Below, in pieces: positions 34,509 to 43,389 of a stretch of DNA of 64,000 nucleotides. The stretch's first letter is position 1. Every line of letters begins with the position of its first letter. The position numbers and the translations under genes are program-made. This DNA comes from Actinomadura craniellae (lineage in GTDB: Bacteria; Actinomycetota; Actinomycetes; Streptosporangiales; Streptosporangiaceae). The stretch lies in the NCBI RefSeq assembly GCF_003289645.1, contig NZ_QLYX01000010.1, positions 1 through 64,000 of the forward strand, in the 5' to 3' direction. The notes under the pieces were generated by a model. The model was given only the letters and a program-made list of their open reading frames with translations, searched no databases and was not told the origin of the DNA.

Positions 34509-35005
34509 GTGGGCTCCTCCGCGAGGAGTTCGGCGGCGCGGCGCACGGACTTGACGATGTTCTGGTAGCCGGTGCAGCGGCACAGGTTGCCGGAGACGCC
34601 CTCCAGCACCTCGTCGTCGGTGGGCCGGGGGTTGTCACGCAGCAGCGCGGTCACCGTGCACAGGAACCCGGGGGTGCAGAACCCGCACTGCAGCCCGTGG
34701 CACTCCTGGAACGCCCGCTGCACCGGCGACAGCGCGCCGCCCGCGCCGGCCAGCCCCTCCACGGTGGTGATCGAGTGGCCGGCCGCGGTGACGGCGAACA
34801 TCAGGCACGACCGGACGGGCTCGCCGTCCAGCAGCACCGTGCAGCAGCCGCACACCCCGTGCTCGCAGCCGACGTGCGTCCCGGTCAGCCCCAGGTCGTG
34901 CCGCAGGAAGTCCGACAGCAGCCGCCGGGCCGGCGCCGGGGCGGACCGGGGCGTCCCGTTGACGGTCATCTCGATCTCGTGGTGTTCGGCCGGTCCGAGC
35001 CTCAT
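34505..35005 (-). CDS. Molybdenum hydroxylase small (2Fe-2S) subunit
   Basis: 166 aa. The plant-type 2Fe-2S domain has CEHGVCGCC plus a distal Cys in SCLMFAV. The helical 2Fe-2S domain has CGFCTPGF and CRCTGYQNIV. It moves electrons from the Mo centre to FAD. ATG 35005 overlaps the medium-subunit stop; its own stop overlaps the large-subunit start. Length is normal. Confidence 0.93.
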   Translation of the reverse strand: MRLGPAEHHEIEMTVNGTPRSAPAPARRLLSDFLRHDLGLTGTHVGCEHGVCGCCTVLLDGEPVRSCLMFAVTAAGHSITTVEGLAGAGGALSPVQRAFQECHGLQCGFCTPGFLCTVTALLRDNPRPTDDEVLEGVSGNLCRCTGYQNIVKSVRRAAELLAEEPT

Positions 35006-35889
35006 GAATCTGATCGTCCTCCTTCGGCCGCGGCGGCGCGCAGCGCCCGTTCGGTGAGCACCCCGGCCAGGGTGCGGCGGTATTCGGCGCTCGCGTGGAT
35101 GTCGGGCTCGGGGTCCAGCCGCGCCGCGGCGTAGCCGCCCACCTCGGCCCAGTCGCACTCCCCCGCCGGGCGGCCCTCCTGGGCGGCCAGCGCCGGGCCG
35201 GTCAGATCGAGCACCACCGGGGTGGCGGCCACACCCAGGTAACCGGCGCGGGCGGTGGCCACCCGCAGGTCCTCGTCCAGCCCCACGGTGACGGCCACCC
35301 CGGCCAGCGCGTAGTCGCCGTGCCGCCTGGACAGCTCCCGGAAGGCGGTGCCGGTGCGCGGCGGCAGGGCGGGGAAGAACGCGGAGACGGCCAGTTCGCC
35401 GGGCAGCAGCGCCGACTCCAGCGGCCCGGTGAAGAAGGCGCCGGCCGGGACGGTCCGCCGGCCGGTCGCCGACCGCACCTCCACCGTCCCGTCGAGCAGG
35501 GCGAGCACCGCGGGCAGTTCGGCGGCGGGGTCGGCGTGGGCCAGGCTGCCCACCACGGTGCCCCGGTTGCGGATCACCGGGTGGGCGACGTTTTCCAGTG
35601 CCCGCCGCAGCAGCGGCTGGACGCCCGCCGCCGCGTCCGACCGTTCCACCCGGGAGTGCCGGGCGAGCGCGCCGACCCGCACTCCCCCGGCGGTGACCTC
35701 CAGCGTGTCCAGGGCGGTGATCCGGTTGATGTCGACCAGTTCGGCGGGCGCGGCCAGCCGCATGTTGAGCAGCGGCACCAGGCTCTGGCCGCCGGCCAGC
35801 ACCTTGCCGCCGTCCCCGGCCTCGGCGAGCGCGGCCAGCGCCGCGCCGAGGGTGTCGGGGGCGTGGTAGGCGAACGCGGGTGGTTTCAC
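35002..35889 (-). CDS. Molybdenum hydroxylase medium (FAD) subunit
   Basis: 295 aa. FAD-binding motifs are AGGQSLVPLLNMRL and NRGTVVGSLAHADPAAELPA, both CoxM/XdhB signatures. A C-terminal CO_deh_flav_C domain follows. GTG 35889 overlaps the permease stop (GTGA), so the uptake protein and the dehydrogenase are made from one coupled mRNA. It passes electrons from FAD to NAD or a respiratory acceptor. Confidence 0.92.
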   Translation of the reverse strand: MKPPAFAYHAPDTLGAALAALAEAGDGGKVLAGGQSLVPLLNMRLAAPAELVDINRITALDTLEVTAGGVRVGALARHSRVERSDAAAGVQPLLRRALENVAHPVIRNRGTVVGSLAHADPAAELPAVLALLDGTVEVRSATGRRTVPAGAFFTGPLESALLPGELAVSAFFPALPPRTGTAFRELSRRHGDYALAGVAVTVGLDEDLRVATARAGYLGVAATPVVLDLTGPALAAQEGRPAGECDWAEVGGYAAARLDPEPDIHASAEYRRTLAGVLTERALRAAAAEGGRSDS

Positions 35890-37319
35890 GAAGCGGACGT
35901 ACCCTGCTCCGCCCCGCTCTCCCCGGCCGGGACGGGTGGAGCGCCCGTCCGGGTCGCGATGGCGCGCAGCAGGTGGTACCCGGCGAGCGCCACGATCGTG
36001 CCCAGCGCGATGCCCTCGATGGAGAAGTCGTCGGTGATCGGGTGCACCACCGGGCCGATGGCCAGGATGATCCCGGCGCCGATCGGGACCATGTTGACGG
36101 GGTCGGTGAAGTCGACCCGGTTCTCCACCCAGATCTTGGCGCCGAGCAGGCCGATCATGCCGTAGAGGATCACCGTGACCCCGCCGAGCACACCGCCGGG
36201 GGTGGCCGCGACCAGGGCGCCGAACTTGGGGCACAGCCCGAACAGGACCGCGATCAGCGCCGCGACGTAGTAGGGGGCGGTGGAGTAGACGCGGGTGGCG
36301 GCCATCACGCCGATGTTCTCGGCGTAGGTGGTGGTCGGCGACCCGCCCACCGAGGAGGTCGCCATGGTGCCGATCCCGTCGGCGAAGATCGACCGGCCGA
36401 TCATCGGGTCCAGGTCGGTGCGGGTCATCTCGCCCACCGCCTTGACGTGACCGGTGTTCTCCGCGATCAGCGCGATGACGGCGGGCAGCACGAGGAGGAT
36501 CGCCGACAGCTTGAAGTCGGGGGCGTGCATCGACGGCCAGCCGAACCAGTCGGCCTGGCCCACCGCCGAGAAGTCGACCCGGTCGTGCGGGAAGGCCGTC
36601 GCCACGCAGTAGGGGCCCTCCGGCCCGCACGCCCGGCCCGCGGCGTCGCGCAGGTTGGCCCCCGGCAGCACCGAGGTGATCTGCCCGAACAGGTCGAGCA
36701 CCCACGACAGCGCGAATCCGAAGACCAGGCCGAGCAGGATCGCGATCCGGCCCATGAACCCCTTGGAGGCCACCATGACCACGAAGACGAACGCCATCGT
36801 GATCAACGCGATCCAGTGGTCCTGCGGCCAGTAGGTGTCGGCGACCACGAAGGCCAGCCCGAACCCGATGAGCATGACCACCGCGCCGGTCACCACCGGC
36901 GGGAAGACGCGGTGGATGACCTGGACGCCCAGGAAGTGGATCGCCAGTCCCGCCAGCGCCAGCACCGCCCCGGCGATCAGGATCGCACCGGTCACCCAGG
37001 CGTCCGTCTGCGCGCTGTCGACCCCGGCGCGGATGGCGAAGACGCCGCCCACGAAGGAGGCGCTGGTGCCCAGGTAGCTGGGCACCTTCCCCTGCACGAT
37101 CAGCAGGAAGAGGATGGTGGCGACGCCGGACATCATCACGGCGAGGTTCGGGTCGAGCCCCATCACTAGCGGGAACACGAACGTCGCACCGAACATGGCG
37201 ACGACGTGCTGGGCGCCCAGCCCGGCGGTGCGCGGCCAGCTCAGCCGTTCGTCCGGCTGAACCACTTCGCCCGGCGCCGGGCTCTTCCCGTCACCGTGGA
37301 CCCGCCATCGAAAAGCCAT
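35886..37319 (-). CDS. NCS2 nucleobase permease, RutG/UraA (pyrimidine) type
   Basis: 477 aa, about 14 membrane segments. The segments GAQHVVAMFGATFVFPLVMG, AENTGHVKAVGEMTRTDLDP and TTYAENIGVMAATRVYS align with E. coli RutG and UraA. UraA residues Glu241, His245 and Glu290 are kept. Xanthine permeases (XanQ type) differ at these blocks. Uracil/thymine uptake is the best prediction, although RutG-type proteins may also accept xanthine. AAGGAGGG precedes the ATG. It is translationally coupled to the Mo-hydroxylase and lies downstream of pucR in the same direction. Confidence 0.88.
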   Translation of the reverse strand: MAFRWRVHGDGKSPAPGEVVQPDERLSWPRTAGLGAQHVVAMFGATFVFPLVMGLDPNLAVMMSGVATILFLLIVQGKVPSYLGTSASFVGGVFAIRAGVDSAQTDAWVTGAILIAGAVLALAGLAIHFLGVQVIHRVFPPVVTGAVVMLIGFGLAFVVADTYWPQDHWIALITMAFVFVVMVASKGFMGRIAILLGLVFGFALSWVLDLFGQITSVLPGANLRDAAGRACGPEGPYCVATAFPHDRVDFSAVGQADWFGWPSMHAPDFKLSAILLVLPAVIALIAENTGHVKAVGEMTRTDLDPMIGRSIFADGIGTMATSSVGGSPTTTYAENIGVMAATRVYSTAPYYVAALIAVLFGLCPKFGALVAATPGGVLGGVTVILYGMIGLLGAKIWVENRVDFTDPVNMVPIGAGIILAIGPVVHPITDDFSIEGIALGTIVALAGYHLLRAIATRTGAPPVPAGESGAEQGTSAS

Positions 37320-37508
37320 GTCGCCCTCCTTCGGGCTCGGCGGGCGATCCCCGGGTCGATCCCGCGTGGCGCCGGAGGCGTCCCTTGTGGGGTCCGCGCC
37401 CGGCCGCCGGTCCTGTTATGCGGGCAAGGTAGAGGCAGCCGGGGCCCCCGGCATCGGCGACATGTGCCAAACCGGGTCCGCCGACGGTGTCTGCCCGGCC
37501 GTAGCGGG

Positions 37509-39209
37509 TCAGATTCCCCGCATCCGCAGCACGTGCAGGGCGAGGGTGAGGTTCAGCCGCAGGTGTGCGTCCTCGGTGAACGGGCCGAGCATCCGTTCCA
37601 GCTTGCCGATCCGGTAGCGCAGGGTGTTGTAGTGGAAGTGCAGCCGGCGGGCCGTCTCGGCCACGTTCAGGTTCGTCTCCAGCAGCACCTGGAGGGTGCG
37701 CCGCAGGTCCACCAGTTCCGGGTCGTCGTCGCCGGCCAGGTCGCCCAGCGTCTCGCGGACGAACGCGTGCAGCTCGGCCGGGTCGGACACCAGGCTGAGC
37801 AGCCGGTAGACGCCGAGCTGGTCGAAGTGCGCCACCGCGCCCGCGCCGTGCAGTTGCCGGCCCACCCGGACCGACTTGCCCGCCTGCTCGTAGGCGCCGG
37901 GCAGCGCGGCGGCGGAGTCGACGGTGCGGCTGATGCCGGTGGAGAAGGTGCGGCGCACCGGCAGGTGCTCGCCGAAGATCGCGGTGGCGTCCTTGGCCAG
38001 GACGGCCGGGTCGACGTCGGTGCCGACCACGGCCACGACCTCGTTGGCGAACCCCGCCACCGCGCCCCGGGGGTCGCGGCGGCGGACCGCCGCCGTCCAC
38101 GCCGCGGCCAGCCGGTCCTGGGAGATCCGCTCCTCGGTGCGGCCGGCCGGCGCGCCCTCGGCGCGGGGCGGCGGGCGGCGCCCCTCGGCGTCGAGTTCGG
38201 CGACGACCACGGCGACCGGGCGGCCGAAGTCCCAGCCGAACGCCGCGCAGTGCGCGACCACCCGGTCGTCGTCGCCGGCCCGGCCGGCCAGGACGTCGCG
38301 CAGGAAGTCGGCCCGGTACTTGCTCTCCACCGCGGTGATGGCCTGCTGCTTGGTGATCACCAGGGCGGCGACGGTGGCCGCGCGCTCCAGGATGCCGATG
38401 TCGGTCTCGCGCAGCGCCCCGCCCGCGCTGTAGGCGATGATCCGGCCGTGGTCGAACCCGCCCGCCACCACCGGCACCACCAGGTGGTCGGACTTGTCAC
38501 CAGCCCGGTCACCAGCACGGTCACCGGCCCTGTCGCCAGCCCGGTCACCGGGCCCGGCGTCGTCGGCCAGCGACCGCATCGCCTGCAGGTGCTCTGGCGC
38601 GCCCGAGCCCGCCAGCACCCGCCGCTCCCCGTCCAGGGCGAGGACGGCGACGTCCAGCAACGTGGCGACCTCGTCCACGACCTCCTGGAGCCCGCCGCCG
38701 CCCAGCACGATCTGCACCAGGGCCCGGTGCACCTCCTCGGTGCGGGCCAGGACGGCCGCCTGCCGGTTGAGGATGTCGGTGAGCACCTGGTTGAGGATGT
38801 CGTCGAACCCGACGTCGCCGGGGAGCAGGATCAGCGGGAAGCCCAGCCGGTCGGCCTGCTTGATCATCTCCGGGGGCAGGTCGTCGAGGTAGCGGCCCAG
38901 CTTGATCGCCAGGGCGGCCAGGCCCCGTTCGTCCAGGTCGGCCACCAGCCGGCCGAGCGACTGCGGGGTGTTGCGCAGCGGGTACCCGGTGGTCAGCAGC
39001 AGCTCGTGCGGCTTGACCCAGGCGAGGATGTCGGGCACTTCCATGACGTTGAGCCGCTGCACGATGCGGCCCAGCCCGTCCGTGCCCCCGATCAGCCGCG
39101 CGTCGGCGAGGGTCGAGACGCCGAGGACCTCGCCCACCGACAGGCCGTAGGTCAGGGTGCCGGTGCTCGACAGGCGCAGCGCGGGCGGTCCCGGATCGGA
39201 GTACGGCAT
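37509..39209 (-). CDS. PucR family transcriptional regulator
   Basis: 566 aa. The N-terminal PucR domain (about residues 20-140: VSTLADARLIGGTDGLGRIVQRLNVMEVPD, LLLTTGYPL) senses a ligand. A middle GAF-like region follows. The C-terminal HTH_30 domain is LLETNLNVAETARRLHFHYNTLRYRIGKLE. PucR-type proteins control purine and nucleobase catabolism genes. A run of GDRA repeats (see 38495-38552) lies in the middle domain. ATG 39209 has GAGGTG upstream; a TTG 27 nt earlier is unlikely. It is divergent from the DUF2877-FdrA-DUF1116 operon and upstream of the permease operon, so it may control both. Confidence 0.9.
   Translation of the reverse strand: MPYSDPGPPALRLSSTGTLTYGLSVGEVLGVSTLADARLIGGTDGLGRIVQRLNVMEVPDILAWVKPHELLLTTGYPLRNTPQSLGRLVADLDERGLAALAIKLGRYLDDLPPEMIKQADRLGFPLILLPGDVGFDDILNQVLTDILNRQAAVLARTEEVHRALVQIVLGGGGLQEVVDEVATLLDVAVLALDGERRVLAGSGAPEHLQAMRSLADDAGPGDRAGDRAGDRAGDRAGDKSDHLVVPVVAGGFDHGRIIAYSAGGALRETDIGILERAATVAALVITKQQAITAVESKYRADFLRDVLAGRAGDDDRVVAHCAAFGWDFGRPVAVVVAELDAEGRRPPPRAEGAPAGRTEERISQDRLAAAWTAAVRRRDPRGAVAGFANEVVAVVGTDVDPAVLAKDATAIFGEHLPVRRTFSTGISRTVDSAAALPGAYEQAGKSVRVGRQLHGAGAVAHFDQLGVYRLLSLVSDPAELHAFVRETLGDLAGDDDPELVDLRRTLQVLLETNLNVAETARRLHFHYNTLRYRIGKLERMLGPFTEDAHLRLNLTLALHVLRMRGI
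38495..38552. repeat. 12-bp minisatellite in pucR
   Basis: Tandem copies of a 12-bp unit close to GCCCGGTCACCA encode (GDRA)4 GD inside the middle domain. The unit length is a multiple of three, so copy-number change would keep the frame. Confidence 0.75.
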
Positions 39210-39399
39210 GCCAGGACTCACCTCAGCGCTCACCAACGGATCAAAGTACTAACTGGTACGCGGCTAACGATGACAAGAAATACGAAGGATGACAACCAGA
39301 CTTGGCATCTTTCTCCATACGTCGCGCTCCGGTGTCGGTTTACGTTCACCTCCAAGTACTAGAGCCCACCGGCACTGATCGTTCTTGGAGGGCCCACCC
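39210..39399. promoter_or_regulatory. Divergent control region between pucR and the FdrA operon
   Basis: 190 bp, clearly less GC-rich than its surroundings (39240-39360). It holds AAGTACTA twice (39244-39251 and 39354-39361), each with the palindrome AGTACT, and GATGACAA twice (39269-39276 and 39288-39295, 19 bp apart). These are candidate PucR sites. I cannot place -10/-35 boxes with confidence. Confidence 0.5.
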
Positions 39400-40365
39400 G
39401 TGACCGCCGTACGCGCGCCGCTTACCCTGCCCGCGCCGTCCCGGTCCGCACGGGGCGAGATCCAACGCCCCCACGTTCCGGGTGCCGCCAGCGAAGCGCT
39501 GCGCGGCCTGCTCGACCGGCCGCGCTGCGCGGCCCGTGTCATCGCCGTGTTCCCCGCGGCGATCTATCTTCAGCTCCGCACGCCCGACGAACCCCGGGTG
39601 CTCGCCGTGGTCTCCAGCGACGCCGTCCGGCTGCCGAACTCCGTCGTGGTGGCGGCGGGCAGCCGGGAGCGCCCGTTCGGTGCCGTCCGCGAGGGCGACG
39701 AGGCCGAGGTCGGTGACGGCTGTGTGGAGATCACCGCACCCGGTCCGAGCTCCGCCGGGCGGCTGCGGGTCCGGACCCGCCGCTGGTGGAACCCCACCCC
39801 CGCGCTCGGCGTGCTCCCGCTGGCCGGCCTCGCGCGGAGCGTCCGGGCGCTGGAGGGCGCCCTTCCCGAAGGCGACTGCGGACTGGCCGGCCACCCCGGC
39901 CCGAAGGCGCTCGCCGACCGCTGCGCCGCCGGCGACCTGGCCCACGCGGTGGACGCCGCCGAACGGATCGTCGGGCTCGGCCCGGGGCTGACCCCCAGCG
40001 GCGACGACGTCCTGGCCGGGCTGCTGGTCTCGCTGCGGCTGGTCGGCTCGGCGGTGGGCGAGGGCGGCACCGCCGTCTGGCTGGCCGACTGGCTGGGCGC
40101 CGCGGTGACCGCGCACGCCGACACCCGTACCACCTCGCTGGCGGCCACCCTGCTGCACTGCGCGGCCCGGGGCCAGGCCGGCGCCGAGGTCGCGGCGGTG
40201 CTGCGCGCGGTGGCCGGGCACGAGCCGATGGAGCCCGCGGTGCGCCGCCTGCTGGCGGCCGGGCACACCTCGGGCGCCGACCTGGCGTGGGGGCTGCTGG
40301 CCGGCTGCCGGGCGACCCTGGCCCTGGCCACCGCCGCCGCCGACGGCCGGAGGGTCTCCGCGTGA
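39400..40365 (+). CDS. DUF2877 protein (AllH/YlbF-like subunit)
   Basis: 321 aa. DUF2877 members carry a C-terminal GLGPGLTPSGDDVLAGLLV motif, seen here, followed by a His/Asp-containing region (AHADTRTTSLAATLLHCA). In E. coli the relative YlbF/AllH is one of three proteins needed for oxamate carbamoyltransferase. GTG 39400 is chosen for GGAGGG upstream. First gene of a plus-strand operon, 16 nt before fdrA. Confidence 0.85.
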   Translation: MTAVRAPLTLPAPSRSARGEIQRPHVPGAASEALRGLLDRPRCAARVIAVFPAAIYLQLRTPDEPRVLAVVSSDAVRLPNSVVVAAGSRERPFGAVREGDEAEVGDGCVEITAPGPSSAGRLRVRTRRWWNPTPALGVLPLAGLARSVRALEGALPEGDCGLAGHPGPKALADRCAAGDLAHAVDAAERIVGLGPGLTPSGDDVLAGLLVSLRLVGSAVGEGGTAVWLADWLGAAVTAHADTRTTSLAATLLHCAARGQAGAEVAAVLRAVAGHEPMEPAVRRLLAAGHTSGADLAWGLLAGCRATLALATAAADGRRVSA

Positions 40366-40381
40366 CCGGGGACGGGCTGCC

Positions 40382-41869
40382 GTGAACGCTCCGGCCGAGC
40401 GGGTGGAGCTGCTCCCGGGAACGTACCGCGACTCCGTCACCCTGATGCGGGTCAGCCGGACTCTCGCGGAGCGCTCCGGGGTACGGGACGCGATGGTCGC
40501 GATGGCCACCGGTCTCAACCTCGACCTGCTCGACCGGCTCGGCTTCACCGCACCCGACAAGGCCGGGCCCAACGACCTGCTGGTCGCGCTGCGCGCCGAC
40601 GACGAGCCCGCCCTGGCCGACGCCCGGCAGGCCCTGGACGCGCTGCTGGCCGAGGCCGCGCGGCCCGCGCCCGGCGGTCTGGGCGCCCCGCCGTCCCCCC
40701 GCACCACCGGCGCCGCCGCGGCCCGGGCGCCGGCCGACCTCGCGCTGATCTCCGTGCCCGGCCCGTACGCGTTCGCCGAGGCGATGGACGCCCTGTCCGC
40801 CGGGCTCAACGTGATGGTCTTCAGCGACAACGTGCCGGTGGCCCAGGAGATCCGGCTCAAGGAGGAGGCGGCCCGCCGGGGGCTGATCGTGATGGGCCCC
40901 GACTGCGGCACCGCCGTGGTCGGCGGGGTGGGGCTGGGCTTCGCCAACGCGGTGCGGCCCGGCCCGGTCGGGATCATCGGTGCCGCCGGCACCGGATCCC
41001 AGCAGCTGATGTGCCTGCTCGACACGGCCGGCGTCGGGGTGAGCCAGGTGCTGGGTGTCGGCGGGCGCGACCTGTCCGCCCAGGTGAGCGGGCGCTCCAC
41101 GCTCCAGGCCCTGGCCGCGCTCGACGCCGACCCGGCCACCGAGCTGATCGTGGTGGTCTCCAAGCCGCCCGCCCCCCGGGTGGCCGAGCTGATCCGTGCC
41201 GCGGCCCGGCGGCTGGACACGCCGGTGGTGTTCGCGCTGCTCGGCCCGGGCCAGGACGACCTCACCGCGGCCGCCGGCCGGGTGCTGGCCGCGCTGGGCC
41301 GCCCGGAGCCGCGCTGGCCGCGCTGGCCCGCCGCCCCGCCCCCCGAGGCCCGTCCGGGAGCGCTACGCGGGCTGTTCGCCGGCGGCACGCTGTGCAACGA
41401 GGCGATGCTGATCGCGAGCCGCGCGCTGGGCGAGATCCGGTCCAACATCCCGCTGCGCCCGGAGTGGGCGTGGCCGGGCGGTGCCACGGGCGGCCATCTC
41501 ATGATCGACTTCGGTGAGGACTCGCTCACCCGGGGCCGCGCCCACCCGATGATCGACCCGGCGCTGCGGCTGGACCGGCTGGCCGGCGAGACGGCCGGCG
41601 ACGACTGCGGGGTGGTGCTGCTCGACGTCGTCCTCGGGTACGCGGCCGACCCCGACCCGGCGGCGGCGCTCGCCCCCGCGATCGAGGCCGCCGTCGCCCG
41701 AGGGCTGGGCGTGGTGGTGTCGCTGTGCGGCACCGCCGACGACCCGCAGGACCGCGACCGGCAGGCCGCCGCGCTGTCCGGCGCGGGCGCGGCCGTGTTC
41801 GCCTCGAACGCCGAGGCCGCCCGGCACGCCGTCGCGCTCGCCGGGGGAACACCGGAAGGGGCCGGGTGA
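40382..41869 (+). CDS. fdrA: FdrA-like (AllF) acyl-CoA-synthetase-fold subunit
   Basis: 495 aa related to the alpha subunit of succinyl-CoA synthetase. It begins with ELLPGTYRDSVTLMRVS. It has CoA-ligase-type blocks VFSDNVPVAQEIRLKEEAARRG, IVMGPDCGTA, IGAAGTGSQQ and LFAGGTLCNEAM. GRAHPMIDP is a family signature holding a conserved His. In E. coli FdrA/AllF with AllG and AllH converts oxalurate and phosphate to oxamate and carbamoyl phosphate. Here the partner genes are on both sides, and a carbamate kinase is elsewhere in the window. Confidence 0.9.
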   Translation: MNAPAERVELLPGTYRDSVTLMRVSRTLAERSGVRDAMVAMATGLNLDLLDRLGFTAPDKAGPNDLLVALRADDEPALADARQALDALLAEAARPAPGGLGAPPSPRTTGAAAARAPADLALISVPGPYAFAEAMDALSAGLNVMVFSDNVPVAQEIRLKEEAARRGLIVMGPDCGTAVVGGVGLGFANAVRPGPVGIIGAAGTGSQQLMCLLDTAGVGVSQVLGVGGRDLSAQVSGRSTLQALAALDADPATELIVVVSKPPAPRVAELIRAAARRLDTPVVFALLGPGQDDLTAAAGRVLAALGRPEPRWPRWPAAPPPEARPGALRGLFAGGTLCNEAMLIASRALGEIRSNIPLRPEWAWPGGATGGHLMIDFGEDSLTRGRAHPMIDPALRLDRLAGETAGDDCGVVLLDVVLGYAADPDPAAALAPAIEAAVARGLGVVVSLCGTADDPQDRDRQAAALSGAGAAVFASNAEAARHAVALAGGTPEGAG

Positions 41870-41922
41870 CGTCCCCTTGCTGACCGGGCCGCCCGGCCCC
41901 GGTCGCTCTGGGAGGAGGGCCC

Positions 41923-43347
41923 ATGAGGCCGAATGACACCGCCCGCCTGAACGGGCTGCTGGACCGCGCGCCGCGGATCGTCGCGACCGGGACCGCCGTG
42001 CTCGCCGAGGCGCTGGCGCAGCAGGCCGTCCCGGTGGAGACCGTGGACTGGAGCCCGCCGCCGCCCGGCACCGAGGACCTCCTCGCCCGGGTGCTCGGCG
42101 ACCCGCGCCGGGCCGACGCCGACGCGACCGCGGTGCGGCGGGTGCTGTCGGCCCGCCCGCAGTGGGTGGACGTGCGCCCCGCCCGCGAGGTGCTGGGCCT
42201 GGAACCCGGGACGTTCCTGCACGCCGGCCCGCCGCTGGACTGGGACCGCGCGTCGGGCCCGATGCGGGGCGCACTGATCGGCGCGATGCTGCTGGAAGGG
42301 CTGGCCGGCACTCCCGAGGAGGCCGAGCGGGCGCTGGCGGCGGGCGCGGCGCACCTCTCCCCCTGCCACCACCACGGGACGGTCGGCCCGATGGCGGGCG
42401 TGGTGAGCCCGTCCATGTGGATGTTCGTGGTGGAGGACGCCCGGCACGGCGGCACCGCGTACTGCTCCCTCAACGAGGGGCTGGGCAAGGTGCTGCGGTA
42501 CGGGGCGTACGGCCCCGAGGTGATCGAGCGGCTGCGCTGGATGTCGGCCGTGCTCGGCCCGCTGCTGCGCGCCGCCGTGCGCCGGCACGGCCCGGTCGAC
42601 CTGCGGGCGATCATCGCGCAGGCCCTGCAGATGGGCGACGAGCTGCACAACCGCAACCGGGCCGCGACCTCGCTGCTGGTCCGCGAACTGGCCGCCGACC
42701 TGGTCGCCGGGGACGCCCCGGCCGCCGACGTCGCCGCGGTGCTGCGCTTCGTCGACGGCAACGACCACTTCTTCCTCAACCTGGCGATGGCCGCGGCCAA
42801 GGCGAGCGCGGACGCCGGCCGCGACGTCCCCGGCTCCGGCCTGGTGGTGGCGATGGCCCGCAACGGCACCGACTTCGGCATCCAGGTGTCGGGCACCGGC
42901 GACCGCTGGTTCACCGGACCGGCCGGGACGCCGGACGGCCTGTACCTGGCCTCCTACGGCCCCGGCGACGCCAACCCCGACATCGGCGACTCCACGATCA
43001 CCGAGACCGCCGGGCTGGGCGGCTTCGCGATGGCCGCCGCACCGGCGATCGTCCGGTTCGTCGGCGGCGAGGTTCCCGACGCGCTGACCGCCACCCAGCG
43101 GATGTACGAGATCACGATGGCCGAGCACCCCGACTACCAGGTGCCGATCCTGTCCTTCCGCGGCACGCCGACGGGCATCGACGTCACCCGGGTGGTGCGC
43201 ACCGGGATCCTGCCCACGGTCAACACGGGCATGGCGGGACGGGTCGCCGGCACCGGGCAGGTCGGCGCCGGCCTGGTCGCCCCGCCCGCCGAGATCTTCA
43301 CCGCCGCCCTGGCCGCCCTGGCCGAGGCGGTCCCCCGGCAGCCGTGA
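41923..43347 (+). CDS. DUF1116 protein (AllG/YlbE-like subunit)
   Basis: 474 aa. DUF1116 signatures include HLSPCHHHGTVGPMAGVVSPSMWMF, LNEGLGKVLRYGAY and AQALQMGDELHNRN. It also has FGIQVSGTGDRWFTGPAGTPDGLY. The E. coli relative YlbE/AllG belongs to the oxamate carbamoyltransferase. AGGAGGG precedes ATG 41923, 53 nt after fdrA. All three subunits are intact and in one operon, so a working transcarbamoylase is likely; its ureido substrate is unproven. Confidence 0.9.
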   Translation: MRPNDTARLNGLLDRAPRIVATGTAVLAEALAQQAVPVETVDWSPPPPGTEDLLARVLGDPRRADADATAVRRVLSARPQWVDVRPAREVLGLEPGTFLHAGPPLDWDRASGPMRGALIGAMLLEGLAGTPEEAERALAAGAAHLSPCHHHGTVGPMAGVVSPSMWMFVVEDARHGGTAYCSLNEGLGKVLRYGAYGPEVIERLRWMSAVLGPLLRAAVRRHGPVDLRAIIAQALQMGDELHNRNRAATSLLVRELAADLVAGDAPAADVAAVLRFVDGNDHFFLNLAMAAAKASADAGRDVPGSGLVVAMARNGTDFGIQVSGTGDRWFTGPAGTPDGLYLASYGPGDANPDIGDSTITETAGLGGFAMAAAPAIVRFVGGEVPDALTATQRMYEITMAEHPDYQVPILSFRGTPTGIDVTRVVRTGILPTVNTGMAGRVAGTGQVGAGLVAPPAEIFTAALAALAEAVPRQP

Positions 43348-43389
43348 AAAACCGGGCGTTCCCTCCGTCCAGCGGGTAGAACAGCGCCC

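Noticed and set aside
32115-35889. Aerobic carbon monoxide dehydrogenase (CoxMSL)
   Set aside because: The active-site loop is PYRGAGRP rather than AYRCSFR, and the operon includes a nucleobase permease.
35886-37319. Xanthine/uric acid permease
   Set aside because: The key blocks follow RutG/UraA (TTYAENIGVMA) rather than the XanQ-type sequence, although xanthine transport cannot be fully excluded.
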